A DNA stretch of 64,000 nucleotides, from NCBI GenBank assembly GCA_036387415.1, contig DASVTU010000027.1, positions 1-64,000 of the forward strand, written 5' to 3'. A model generated the notes under the pieces. That model did no database searches and was not told where the DNA came from. It saw only the letters and a list, made by a program, of their open reading frames with translations. Numbering within the stretch: position 1 is the stretch's first letter; every line of letters starts with the position of its first letter. This DNA comes from DASVTU01 sp036387415. GTDB taxonomy: Bacteria; Acidobacteriota; Blastocatellia; Pyrinomonadales; Pyrinomonadaceae. Below, piece after piece: positions 8,275 to 17,033 of the stretch. A program made the translations under genes and the position numbers.

Positions 8275-9325
8275 GAGTGTGTGCCTTTCTCCTGTTAGGA
8301 GCGTCAAGAGAAGCTTGGAATTGAAGTGGCTTCGTTGAAACGGTTGCAGCGAAGGCTTGTGTCCGGGTGCTCTTGCTAGAGCGGCTTCTGTGGGTTGAAA
8401 TCAGCCTGCCCTCGAACTATCCAAACGCCGCTGCCGATTTCAAAGGCAGGAGGCTTCACCGTAAACGCGCAAGAGAAGGAATAACTGTTAATTATGATGC
8501 GCTTGACACAACTATGGTTGTGCCGACACGAAACTAACTTATCGACACACCATATCTCATTTCACTCTGGAAAGATAGACGACCACACACGCCACATACT
8601 GCCAGCAGTCTTGATAACGAGAACGACGGTGATTTAAGCAAAATTAATCCGGCGAGATTGATTTATTTCTCTGACGAATGTTAAATTGTGCCACTTTTCA
8701 GCGCAGTTTGGCTAACAGTTTGAGCCTGCGCTCCCCGCATCTCCTCGTGAGCTTTCCCTTCAAAACTAAAGATGTAGTCCGCATATCATACAAAATGGAC
8801 GCATGATTTTGTGTCCCTCAAGATTGTCGACGAAGAACCAATTATCAAGCCACCCGTAGACGGAACTCAAACAACAGCCGCCGTTAATTGAGGGAAACTC
8901 TCAAGATTCCGCGACGCATCTGGACACGCCGTAAAGTTGTGCGAGACGCGCCCGTCGCGGTCGCGTATGCGGAGAGATTGAATTTTAGGCGTCGGGCGCT
9001 CTGTCTCAAACAATCTTAGCGACGCAATCGTGGCGCGAGCCGCAAAATAACGAAAGGCCGCTTTCAGTGGGAGCGGCCTTTTGGTTTGAAGTTGGAATTA
9101 TGGGTTATCCGTTGATGGAAGGGACGGTGACTACTGTCGCCGCTGTTTCCGTGGCTGTGGATGTCTGAGAGAAATCATCTTTCTCTTGAGCCGCGTAGGA
9201 AAGTAAATCCGCGTTAGTTGGTGAAGCATGAAGGCTTCGGACGTGTGGATTTATTTATCAAGAAAGTTGAGCAGCAAGGGGTGTCAAACAATTCGAGGAA
9301 GTATGTGGAGAGGGAAGATGTGGGG
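8275..9325. other. Long non-coding interval with one terminator-like hairpin
   Basis: About 1 kb between the RRM gene and the best start of the desaturase. No convincing reading frame or tRNA is visible. It holds a small palindrome CACAAC-tatg-GTTGTG (8507-8522), which overlaps a TTGACA hexamer that has no good -10, and a strong hairpin at 9053-9081. It may carry the 5' leader of the RRM gene (minus), the desaturase promoter (plus) and possibly an unannotated transcript. Confidence 0.5.
9050..9092 (+). terminator. Rho-independent terminator with no obvious gene upstream
   Basis: A 10-bp perfect stem aaaggccgct (9053-9062) / agcggccttt (9072-9081) with a 9-base loop is followed by TTGGTTT on the plus strand. 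The minus-strand reading ends in TTTCGTTATTTT, so either direction is possible. No plus-strand gene lies within 740 bases upstream, which hints at a small RNA or a lost gene. Confidence 0.7.
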
Positions 9326-9339
9326 ATGCCATCCCCACA
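9319..9339 (+). promoter_or_regulatory. Palindrome overlapping the desaturase start codon
   Basis: TGTGGGGAT-gcc-ATCCCCACA is a perfect 9-bp inverted repeat with a 3-base loop that contains the ATG at 9326. As RNA it would bury the start codon; as DNA it could be an operator. If translation starts further upstream it is simply coding sequence. Confidence 0.4.
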
Positions 9340-10180
9340 GCGTTCGCGTGTACGTGTTAATGGTTTGGTCTTGGCATACCTGTGCGTGATGCATGTGATT
9401 GCGGTTTCGGCGTTCTTTTTGCCGATGCGTTTGAGTTATCTGTGTCTCGCGGCTTTTGTTTATCTATTCATCGGCTTCAGTACGACGATAGGATTGCACA
9501 GGCTGTTGAGTCACAAGTCGTTTAAGTGTCCTAAATGGTTGGAGTATTTGTTGGTGACGGGAGCGATGCTGACGGGACAGGGCAGCCCTCTGCTGTGGGT
9601 CGCCAATCATCGGATTCACCATCAACAGAGCGACCAAGAGGGCGATATACATTCTCCGCAACGCGGATTCTGGTACAGCCACTTCCTCTGGATTATCGAC
9701 GACGACTCCACAGATTCACTCGCATATCGCAAATACTGCAAGGATTTGCTCGCCGACCCGTACTATCACTGGCTTGTGCGCTATCGTCTTGTGCCGCAGA
9801 TGGCGGCGGTGCTGGCGGTCGGTTTCGCGCTGGGATGGGCTGCTGTGCCGTCTGTGTTCTTCCTTCCGGTCGTTTGCTGGATGCATAGCACCTATTCGGT
9901 CAACTCGTTTTGCCATCACAGGTGGTTCGGTTCACGTATGTTCAAGACGCGAGAGAACAGCCGCAACGTATGGTGGGTCGGGCTGCTCGCGCTCGGCGAA
10001 GGATGGCACAACAATCACCACGCCTTTCCGCGTTCAGCACGGCACGGCATGAAGTGGTATCAACTCGACCTCTCCTACCTGCTGATTCGACTGCTCGGCC
10101 AGATTGGTTTGGCGTGGAACATCAAAGAACCGCCGGAGACTGTGCGGCAATGCTCCGTCGCCCGTCCGTCGAGGGTGTAA
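9326..10180 (+). CDS. Acyl-CoA delta-9-type fatty-acid desaturase
   Basis: A membrane di-iron desaturase of 284 residues. All three histidine boxes are present: HRLLSH (~58-63), HRIHH (~95-99) and HNNHH (~232-236). Together they bind the two irons that abstract hydrogen from the acyl chain. Hydrophobic segments flank them as in stearoyl-CoA/acyl-lipid desaturases, and GLHRLLSHKSF and GEGWHNNHHAFP are typical. I chose the ATG before PSPQRSRVRVNG, which has AGGGAAG upstream. An alternative TTG/GTG start at 9218-9221 would add 36 residues that do not resemble the family. It probably adjusts membrane fluidity. Other lipid-modifying genes lie within 4 kb. Confidence 0.88.
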   Translation: MPSPQRSRVRVNGLVLAYLCVMHVIAVSAFFLPMRLSYLCLAAFVYLFIGFSTTIGLHRLLSHKSFKCPKWLEYLLVTGAMLTGQGSPLLWVANHRIHHQQSDQEGDIHSPQRGFWYSHFLWIIDDDSTDSLAYRKYCKDLLADPYYHWLVRYRLVPQMAAVLAVGFALGWAAVPSVFFLPVVCWMHSTYSVNSFCHHRWFGSRMFKTRENSRNVWWVGLLALGEGWHNNHHAFPRSARHGMKWYQLDLSYLLIRLLGQIGLAWNIKEPPETVRQCSVARPSRV

Positions 10181-10206
10181 ATCTCGACGGAGGGCGTCGC
10201 ATCGGT

Positions 10207-11238
10207 TTAGCGTCCGGTGTTTTGTAACTCAATCATCCATTGCGGATAGAGCGGGCGCGGCGCGGTCGTCGCCGAGAGTCGTTCCAAGTCTTCGTCAGAC
10301 AGTTTCACCTCGACGGACTTCAGGTTATCTTCGAGTTGCGAGAGCTTGTTGGCTCCGATGATGACCGACGTGACGCCGCGTTGCGCGAGCAGCCATCCGA
10401 GCGCGACTTGCGCCACGGTCGCGTCTTTTTCCTGCGCCACTTGCGCTAGTGTATCCACGGCGTCGAAGCCGCGCTCCGGGTCGATGGGCGGGAAATCGAA
10501 GGCGGAGCGGCGTGCGCCTTCGGGTGAAGGGTTGTCGCGGCGATATTTGCCTGAGAGGAAGCCACCGGAGAGCGGCGACCACGGGAGCACGCCGATGCCT
10601 TCTTCGCGGCAGAGCGGTAGGAGTTCGTGTTCGAGGTCGCGTCCGGCGAGCGAGTAGTATGCCTGCAACGAGACGAATCGCTCCCAACCGCGCAACTCCG
10701 AGAGGAGCAGTCCTTTCATCAAGTGTCGAGCAGACCAGTTTGAACAGCCGATGTAGTGCACCTTGCCCTGTCGCACAAGGTCGTCGAGCGCGCGGAGCGT
10801 CTCATCGACGGGCGTCAGATAGTCCCATCCGTGAACTTGATATAGGTCGATGTAGTCTGTGCCGAGCCGTCTGAGACTCGCTTCGCAGGAGGCGATGATG
10901 TGCTGGCGAGAGAGGCCGACGTTGTTGAAATCGCCCTTGCCGCCGCCCGCCGCCTCGCTCATCGCGCCGCGTACTTTGGTTGCCACGACGACCGACGTGC
11001 GTTCGACTCCTGCTTCTTTAATGGCACGACCGAGAATGGTTTCAGATTCGCCGTAGGAATAAACGTCCGCCGTGTCGAAGAAGTTGATGCCGCCCTCCAA
11101 AGCCCGCGCGACGATTTGGTTGGCGCCCGTCTGGTCAACCGCTCCGATATTGTAAAAGTTCGAGCCGAAGGTCATGGTGCCGAGACATAGCTCGGAAACC
11201 TTCAATCCCGTCCTGCCAAGTTGCCTGTAATTCATCAT
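10207..11238 (-). CDS. Aldo/keto reductase
   Basis: A 343-residue NADPH-dependent oxidoreductase with a TIM-barrel fold. It begins MMNYRQLGRTGLKVSELCLG. It has the catalytic Asp and Tyr in FFDTADVYSYGESE, Lys in VVATKV, and the His-containing YIDLYQVHGWD. The C-terminal cofactor-binding part includes VTSVIIGANKLSQLEDN. It resembles the YajO/Tas-like group acting on small aldehydes or sugars, but the substrate cannot be told. CGGAG lies six bases before the start. It is convergent with the desaturase and divergent from the fatty-acid hydroxylase. Confidence 0.9.
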   Translation of the reverse strand: MMNYRQLGRTGLKVSELCLGTMTFGSNFYNIGAVDQTGANQIVARALEGGINFFDTADVYSYGESETILGRAIKEAGVERTSVVVATKVRGAMSEAAGGGKGDFNNVGLSRQHIIASCEASLRRLGTDYIDLYQVHGWDYLTPVDETLRALDDLVRQGKVHYIGCSNWSARHLMKGLLLSELRGWERFVSLQAYYSLAGRDLEHELLPLCREEGIGVLPWSPLSGGFLSGKYRRDNPSPEGARRSAFDFPPIDPERGFDAVDTLAQVAQEKDATVAQVALGWLLAQRGVTSVIIGANKLSQLEDNLKSVEVKLSDEDLERLSATTAPRPLYPQWMIELQNTGR

Positions 11239-11433
11239 GATTTCTCCGCGTGTGTGGATATTTTCGAGCAGCCCGCCCGTAGCAATTGATGAAAGTAAAG
11301 TGCACGCAAAATTTACCAGAGGGTGATCCGATTGGCGAACGAAGCGCGCGTTAATTAGTGTGCGGATTTAATAAATCTAAATAAGTTCAACATCATACAT
11401 ACCACCGCACACGCAAGGGATGGAAAGTTTGTC

Positions 11434-12084
11434 ATGGAGCACGCAAAGAGAACCACCAAGCGGGAGCGAAACCTTGAAATCGACAGGGTTCAACTCTACA
11501 AGCCTTTCGTTTTTTACACCGCCGTCCTCGGCGCGATGCACGCCGCCGTCGTCATGAACGGCGCGCCCTCGATACTACGGATAGCCGTGCTTTTCTCGCT
11601 CGGCCTGTTGAGTTGGGGACTGTACGAGTACGCCGTTCATCGTTGGGTGTTGCACCGTGTGCCGCGCGAGGACGGCTTCAACCTGCCCGGCAACGTGACG
11701 CATTTGAGACACCACGCTGACCCGCAATCGCTGCAACGTCTGAACGTGCAGTTGGGGGAAAGCATTCCGGTCTGTGTGGTATATTGCCTCGTCGCGTGGG
11801 TCGCAACGGGAAGTTGGCAGTCGATGACCTATCTCTACACGGGACTGATGGCGGGCTATTTCTTCTACGAATATCTGGACTTTCAGGCACATCACGGCAT
11901 GGCGCGCGGGCGCGTGATTCGATACTACAGGAAATACCATCTCCTCCATCATCACTACGACGCGCAGGTGCGCTACGGCGTCACGTCTCCGCTATTCGAC
12001 TACATCTTCGGAACCTACCGCGTGGAGAAGAGAACCAGCCCCAAGCGTTACGCAGGACAGCCGCACGCCGTCAACGCACAATAG
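11434..12084 (+). CDS. Fatty-acid hydroxylase / sterol desaturase family membrane protein
   Basis: A 216-residue integral membrane di-iron enzyme. Histidine clusters follow the family's order: HRWVLH (69-74), NVTHLRHH (~87-94), FQAHHG (~151) and KYHLLHHHYD (~168-176). Hydrophobic helices at ~24-44, 50-66 and 105-145 place them at the cytoplasmic face. Members hydroxylate or desaturate fatty acyl chains, carotenoids or hopanoids. It lies 55 bases upstream of the radical SAM gene on the same strand, so the two are probably co-transcribed. The exact substrate is unknown. Confidence 0.83.
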   Translation: MEHAKRTTKRERNLEIDRVQLYKPFVFYTAVLGAMHAAVVMNGAPSILRIAVLFSLGLLSWGLYEYAVHRWVLHRVPREDGFNLPGNVTHLRHHADPQSLQRLNVQLGESIPVCVVYCLVAWVATGSWQSMTYLYTGLMAGYFFYEYLDFQAHHGMARGRVIRYYRKYHLLHHHYDAQVRYGVTSPLFDYIFGTYRVEKRTSPKRYAGQPHAVNAQ

Positions 12085-12138
12085 TCGTCAAAACATCTCG
12101 AACGGAATCTACAAGCGAAGAGAGAGCTAAGAGTCAAC

Positions 12139-13617
12139 ATGCGTATCGCAGTCATCTCCACCTACACACACCCCACACGTCTGCCGCGCAAAGAGCGTGG
12201 CGTGATGCAGTCGTCGGTGCCGGAACTCATCGCCAGCCTGTGCCCGGATTACGCGGAGGTCGAACTCTACAACGAGAAAGAGGCCGACATTCCGCTCGAA
12301 CGCGAATGGGATTTGGTCTTCTTCTCATATCTTCATTCTTACTACGAGCACACTAAAGTGCTTTCGACGCTGTTGCGACAGAGAGGCATCAAGACGGTGG
12401 CGGGCGGTCGTCACGCGACACACTTTGCCGACGACTGCGAGAAATATTTCGATGCGGTCGTGACGGGTGAACCTGAGACCAACGTCCCTGCGCTCGTTGC
12501 CGATTTCGAGCGCGGCCAGTTGCAGAAGCGTTACAACCTCGCTTCGCGCGGCGCGGTTGAAATCAAGCCGTATCGCTACGACCTGATTGACTTCCGCACC
12601 AACGCGATTCGTCTGCCTGGCATCGAGGCTTCGCGCGGTTGTCCCTTCTCATGCAACTTCTGCGTGCTTACGGGGCATGAAAAATATCGTTATCGCCCCG
12701 TCGAACACGTCATTAACGAAATCAAGTTCAAGATGCACTGGAACCGAAACTACTTCGGCCTGTTCGACCAGTCGTTTTCGTTCCTCGATAACAATCTCGG
12801 CGGCGACCCGCGTTACTTGCGCCAACTCTGCGAAGCACTCCTGCCGCTCAAGAAGACTTGGGGCTGCGCGCTGACGTTTAATGTGCTCAAGGATGAGGAG
12901 TTGGTGCGCCTGATGGCGCAGGCGGGCTGTCGTTACATCTACACGGGACTTGAGTCGCTCAATCCCGATTCCATCAAGGCGATGAACAAGGGGCAGAACA
13001 AAATCAGCGAAGTTGACAAGACCATCCGGCGCTGTTTTTCCAACGGCATCATGCTTTCGTTTGGGCTGCTCGTCGGCTCCGACGGCGACACGAACGAGTA
13101 TCTTGAGAAGTTGCCGGAGTACCTGTCAGACCTCCAATATTTCAACATCACATTCCTCGGCATCGTCTGCCCTTACCCCGAAACGCCCTTTTATCGGCAA
13201 CTCCAAAACGAGGGGCGCATCCTGCCCAACACCATCAGCCGCGACTACGACGGCTACACGCTCTGCCATCGCCCGCTCGCGCTCGAACCCACCGAAGCCG
13301 TCGAACACTTCAAACGTCTCTGCCACCAACTCGGCAGCCTCTCCAACGTCGGACGCCACTACTGGTCGAAACTGTGGTCGAGCAACATGCCGCGCTACAA
13401 GACCGTGATTCTCGCTTCCGGCACCGAAATCCTGAGTATTCGCAACCCCGTGCAGAACAAGCAACGCCACTACATCGCCGGACTCGATTGGCTCGAAGAA
13501 TCGGACAGAGAGCAGATGCAGCAACTAGGCATTCCGCCGCAGTATCTCAGCCCGTCGCTGACGTTTCAGATGCAGCCCACGGAAGCGTCCGGGGTGTCGC
13601 TCACTACTGCCGCGTAA
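12139..13617 (+). CDS. Radical SAM protein with B12-binding-like N-terminus
   Basis: A 492-residue protein. Residues ~1-130 form a Rossmann-like region as in cobalamin-binding radical SAM enzymes, but the usual DxHxxG for the lower axial ligand is not seen. The radical SAM core has CPFSCNFC (Cys168, 172, 175) to bind the [4Fe-4S] cluster, preceded by GIEASRG. GLFDQSFSFLDNN and YIYTGLESLNPD are typical strands of the barrel. The C-terminal ~120 residues are a separate domain. Such enzymes methylate or couple unactivated carbons. The neighbouring fatty-acid hydroxylase suggests a lipid or isoprenoid substrate, which is an inference. Its last codons overlap the convergent gene by 14 bases. Confidence 0.82.
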   Translation: MRIAVISTYTHPTRLPRKERGVMQSSVPELIASLCPDYAEVELYNEKEADIPLEREWDLVFFSYLHSYYEHTKVLSTLLRQRGIKTVAGGRHATHFADDCEKYFDAVVTGEPETNVPALVADFERGQLQKRYNLASRGAVEIKPYRYDLIDFRTNAIRLPGIEASRGCPFSCNFCVLTGHEKYRYRPVEHVINEIKFKMHWNRNYFGLFDQSFSFLDNNLGGDPRYLRQLCEALLPLKKTWGCALTFNVLKDEELVRLMAQAGCRYIYTGLESLNPDSIKAMNKGQNKISEVDKTIRRCFSNGIMLSFGLLVGSDGDTNEYLEKLPEYLSDLQYFNITFLGIVCPYPETPFYRQLQNEGRILPNTISRDYDGYTLCHRPLALEPTEAVEHFKRLCHQLGSLSNVGRHYWSKLWSSNMPRYKTVILASGTEILSIRNPVQNKQRHYIAGLDWLEESDREQMQQLGIPPQYLSPSLTFQMQPTEASGVSLTTAA

Positions 13618-14350
13618 ATCTCAGGTCGTTGCCGTCCATCCAACCCACTCGTCCGGTTCCGGTTCGCACGCGATACCAACCGTTGCTGGTGCGTGGCTCG
13701 AAGATGTAGATACCGCCTTTTGAAAGTATGACCTCCGTCGGGGCATCAGGTCGCGGGGCAGATTTCAAAGGCGCGTCATCCATAATCACAAGGCCGTTAA
13801 AATAGCTCGCATTAGCGTTCGAGTTGGCGGCGTTGAGATTGCCGCTCGGATTCATATTGGCATTCATGTTCGTACTCATGTTGCCGTTCGTATATCCGCC
13901 CGCGTTCATGTTGCCGTTCATATTGCCGTTCGTGTAGACGTTCATGTTGCCGCCGTTCATGTTGGTGTTCCTGTTGCCGTCGGCGTAAGCGTTCTGATTC
14001 GGCGGTGACTGCTGCATAGCGTTGGCGTTGTAAGACTGTCGGGGCGTGGCGACGTTGGTTGGCGGAGGCGGAGCAGATTCTATGACGTTTACGTTGGCAA
14101 AATCGAGGCCGCTTGAACCACTTTCTGCGCTCGTCTTGATGTAGACGGCGGAGGCGAGAACGACGGCGAGCAGGATGATGGAAACGGCGCAGGACGCCAC
14201 TTCCAGTAGCGAGTAGGAATGGAGTTCGACCTCGAAACGTTCAGACGTGTGACGCACATGTCGCCAGACATTTTTGATGCCACGGGCAATAAGCTTCTGG
14301 AACTCTTTGATGCCACGGTCGAGCAGATTCTGAGAGTCATAGTATTGCAT
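13604..14350 (-). CDS. Membrane-anchored Asn-rich protein with C-terminal SH3-like domain
   Basis: A 248-residue protein. It has a cytoplasmic N-terminus of ~50 residues, one membrane helix (~52-71, SCAVSIILLAVVLASAVY) and a long exposed linker very rich in Asn, Gly and Met (repeats of N-x-N-M, ~120-180). The last ~65 residues form a bacterial SH3-like fold (NGWYRVRTGTGRVGWM). SH3 modules of this sort often bind cell-wall peptide. It is the last gene of a probable minus-strand operon, 54 bases after the polytopic membrane protein that follows the coupling ATPase. It may link that apparatus to the envelope. Function is otherwise unknown. Confidence 0.65.
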   Translation of the reverse strand: MQYYDSQNLLDRGIKEFQKLIARGIKNVWRHVRHTSERFEVELHSYSLLEVASCAVSIILLAVVLASAVYIKTSAESGSSGLDFANVNVIESAPPPPTNVATPRQSYNANAMQQSPPNQNAYADGNRNTNMNGGNMNVYTNGNMNGNMNAGGYTNGNMSTNMNANMNPSGNLNAANSNANASYFNGLVIMDDAPLKSAPRPDAPTEVILSKGGIYIFEPRTSNGWYRVRTGTGRVGWMDGNDLRFTRQ

Positions 14351-14404
14351 AGGCTTGAGAATATTCTGAGGTTGCTGACTGTGTATGACGGTTGGGATGC
14401 GTGT

Positions 14405-15316
14405 TCAATTTTTCGCGCCGTCGTCCGCCGTGTCCATAATCGCTTGCAGGGAAGGGTCGAGTTCTCTGCGTCGGTTGCTGCTGCTGGTAACAAGGGTTGA
14501 CTCGTCCGGTTCGATGTCGTTTTTGATGCCACCCGTTTTCGCTGCGTCCTGTGACGCGTCCATAATCGACTGCAATGCGGGGTCAAGTTGCCGCATCGCT
14601 TTGGTCAGTCGCCAGCGTTGGCCTCGGTTGAAGTAGGTCGGGACGGGGAGCACGAATCCTTCCGTCTCTTTGACGGTCTTGGTGCCGGAGATGGCCTCGC
14701 CCAGATGTTCGGCTTCGATTTGTGCGTCTATCGCATCGAGCACGCGATTACGCGCACGCGTGTATGCGAGTTGTTCTGTGGCGGCGAGACAGAGCGCGGC
14801 GAAGACAAACCACGCGCCAAGCGGCGGGCTGAGGTTGAACAAAATACTTCCGACGACGAGCGCGATAAGTGGTTCGACAAAGCGTTGGACGAAGTAGATG
14901 CCGACGAAGGGAAGCGCGGTCAGGATGCGTAGGTAAGAGGTGCCGCCGTAGCGACTGTGCCAGCGACTACGCCCGCCGAGTTTCTGTATCAGTGCGGCAA
15001 GGCGATGGTAGATGGACATCAGCAGAAAGCAGAGGAAAAATACACCCAACGCCTGTCCGCTGTTTGCGGGATTACCCGCGAATTCAGCGCCGCGAGTGTT
15101 CGTGGGAAGGAAAAGCAGCACGGCTCCGGCGTAAATCATGAACGTCAGGGATGCGCCGAAAAAGTCGCTGATGTTGAAATAACGCTCTCCGAAATCACAA
15201 CGAAAAAAGACGACGATGGTTTTCGCAAACTGACTCGCTAAAAATTCCACCAGCGCAAAAATGCTGCGCGGGTCGGTATAGTTGTCGATGCGGGCGGCCT
15301 GCTGCGGCTGGCTCAT
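14405..15316 (-). CDS. Polytopic membrane protein, partner of the coupling ATPase
   Basis: A 303-residue protein. It has four or so membrane helices (~52-70, 88-106, 130-160 and 165-182), with cytoplasmic ends. The C-terminal tail carries two copies of a motif LDPxLQxIMDxxxDxAK (LDPALQSIMDASQDAAK and LDPSLQAIMDTADDGAK). The ATG start is preceded by GAGG eight bases upstream and lies one base after the stop of the coupling-ATPase gene, so translation is probably coupled. A GTG nine bases earlier would also be in frame. It could be the membrane anchor that the soluble-looking ATPase lacks. I do not recognise the family. Confidence 0.65.
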   Translation of the reverse strand: MSQPQQAARIDNYTDPRSIFALVEFLASQFAKTIVVFFRCDFGERYFNISDFFGASLTFMIYAGAVLLFLPTNTRGAEFAGNPANSGQALGVFFLCFLLMSIYHRLAALIQKLGGRSRWHSRYGGTSYLRILTALPFVGIYFVQRFVEPLIALVVGSILFNLSPPLGAWFVFAALCLAATEQLAYTRARNRVLDAIDAQIEAEHLGEAISGTKTVKETEGFVLPVPTYFNRGQRWRLTKAMRQLDPALQSIMDASQDAAKTGGIKNDIEPDESTLVTSSSNRRRELDPSLQAIMDTADDGAKN

Positions 15317-15317
15317 C

Positions 15318-16790
15318 TTATTCACCTCGCTGGTCGAAACGTATTTTCATGTAGCTTTTGCCCGTCAGACTCCATGCGCGCCCCGTCTTGAAGAGATAGC
15401 CCTCAACCAGAAAATCGTTCGATGCGCCGCCCTTGCGTAGTTTGGTGAAGTCGGCGGGCGGCACGTCGTAGTCGTAAGACTCGCTGGTGCCTGCACTCAT
15501 GCTGTTTTGTCGTCCCTGACCTTGTTGCGTGCTCTCGCTCGTACCAGTGTTCGTTGTGGTGTGTCGATGCCAGCTTTTGCCGATAACGTCCGCCGCCCAT
15601 TGATTAGTCACGGGGTCGCCGTTGGCATGAAAAACTTTCGTGTCGAGATTGCCGAGAAGCGAATCGGCTTCGTGCTTGCCTTTGTCGCCGCCACCGAACG
15701 CGGCGTAGTAGTTCGGCAGGTTTTGCGTGAGATAGACCGTGCAGGCGCGTTTACTGCGCGCCTCGGCCTGAAACTTCATATCAAACGAACCGCAAAAATT
15801 ATGCGACTCGTCAGCCCACAGGAAGACTGGGTTGGGATTCTGCTGTTCGTTGCGGCGCAGCATGGCCTTTTGCCAGACGTACTTAAAGAGCACTTGCGCG
15901 AACCTGCCGCTCTCGCCGTATTCGTTGACGGGCAAATCCAGAATGATGATTTTGCCGAGTTGGTCGCTCATCTCCGGCACGATGGTGAGTTTGGTGCTGA
16001 AAAGGTCGTACATTCTGCCGCGCAGGAAAGTATCGGCCATGCTGGTAAACATGGTGACGATAATCGAGCGTGTTTTGTCTGCGAGGAGAGGGAATTCTTC
16101 CATCCAATAGTCGGCGGCGGCGAGAAAATCACGCTTACGGTATGGCGGAAGGTCTTCGAGCTTTTGCAATCCGTCGCGGACGCAGCGCAGGCAGAAAGAC
16201 TGTCGGAGCCATTCTTCGCTCTGTAGTTGTTCGGGATGATGCGGGGCGCTTCTAATCACGTCTCGCAACTCGTCGAGTTTGAGGTTTCCGGTCGAGACGT
16301 AGAGGATGTCGATGGCGTTTCGCATGACCTGCTTGACCGTTCTGTCCCAAAAAGCGTCGTTCTGTCCTGCGCCGCGCTCGTTGGCGTCGAGCACGTAGCG
16401 AAACATGGTCGCCAGATTATCTGTGTCGCCTGCGCCCTCGCCGGGTCGCTTCATCTCATAATGGAGGAAGTTGAAATAATACTGGTTGCCGGGTTTGAAA
16501 ATGATGAGGTCGTCGGCGCGTCCGGTGGCGTCGGCATAGTGCTGCCAGAGTTGGCGTTCGTCGGGTTTGGCGGTCAGGACGAGGCCGCCGAATCCCGCAC
16601 GCAGATAGGCCTTCGCGATGGCCTGACCGCTTCCGCTCGTCTTACCGGAACCGAGCGCGCCGAAGATTTGCACGCCCTCGAAAGCGTCTCTGAGCGTCCA
16701 CGCGTCGGCAGCGGAGCGTGTGAAGGAAAAGAGCGGAGCGTCGAGCGAGAAGGGGTCGTCGGAAGCGAGGTCAGACTGGTCACGGCTCAC
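15318..16790 (-). CDS. VirD4/TraG-like type IV coupling ATPase
   Basis: A 490-residue P-loop ATPase of the conjugative-transfer/TraM-recognition group. Walker A is GALGSGKTSGS (~44-54) and Walker B with its acidic pair is PVFLWADESHNF (~330). The intervening parts match TraG/TraD ATPases (SMADTFLRGRMYDLF, KIIILDLPVNEYG). No N-terminal membrane helices precede the P-loop, unlike classical VirD4; the next gene is polytopic and may supply them. No relaxase, VirB4 or pilus gene lies in the window. Coupling proteins bring substrates to a type IV machine. The divergent neighbour encodes a CD38-like enzyme that could be such a cargo, which is an inference. Confidence 0.85.
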   Translation of the reverse strand: MSRDQSDLASDDPFSLDAPLFSFTRSAADAWTLRDAFEGVQIFGALGSGKTSGSGQAIAKAYLRAGFGGLVLTAKPDERQLWQHYADATGRADDLIIFKPGNQYYFNFLHYEMKRPGEGAGDTDNLATMFRYVLDANERGAGQNDAFWDRTVKQVMRNAIDILYVSTGNLKLDELRDVIRSAPHHPEQLQSEEWLRQSFCLRCVRDGLQKLEDLPPYRKRDFLAAADYWMEEFPLLADKTRSIIVTMFTSMADTFLRGRMYDLFSTKLTIVPEMSDQLGKIIILDLPVNEYGESGRFAQVLFKYVWQKAMLRRNEQQNPNPVFLWADESHNFCGSFDMKFQAEARSKRACTVYLTQNLPNYYAAFGGGDKGKHEADSLLGNLDTKVFHANGDPVTNQWAADVIGKSWHRHTTTNTGTSESTQQGQGRQNSMSAGTSESYDYDVPPADFTKLRKGGASNDFLVEGYLFKTGRAWSLTGKSYMKIRFDQRGE

Positions 16791-17033
16791 GCCGGATAAC
16801 CATTTTGAGATGCGACTGATGAGGCTTTCTGCCTTTCTGACGTGCGGCGTCGGAGGATAGAAAAGCGCCCTTTTGAATTTGCGGATAGTATGCGCCGACG
16901 CGTCTTTCGGTCAAGAGTGAGAGCGCATGATTCACACCGCGCACGCCGTGAAGTGAAAAGTTCGATGACAAATTTGTGTGCGGAAACGTTCGGATAAAGA
17001 TAGAATCCGGCGACGCGTGGAGAGGCATGGGAG

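Noticed and set aside
10166..10190. Short hairpin CCGTCGAG/CTCGACGG after the desaturase stop
   Set aside because: The stem is only 8 bp and includes coding bases, with no T-run on either strand, so I do not call it a terminator.
13604..13617. Fourteen-base convergent overlap suggesting a wrong stop
   Set aside because: Both frames are well supported to their ends (SH3-like C-terminus and radical SAM C-terminus); short convergent overlaps are common.
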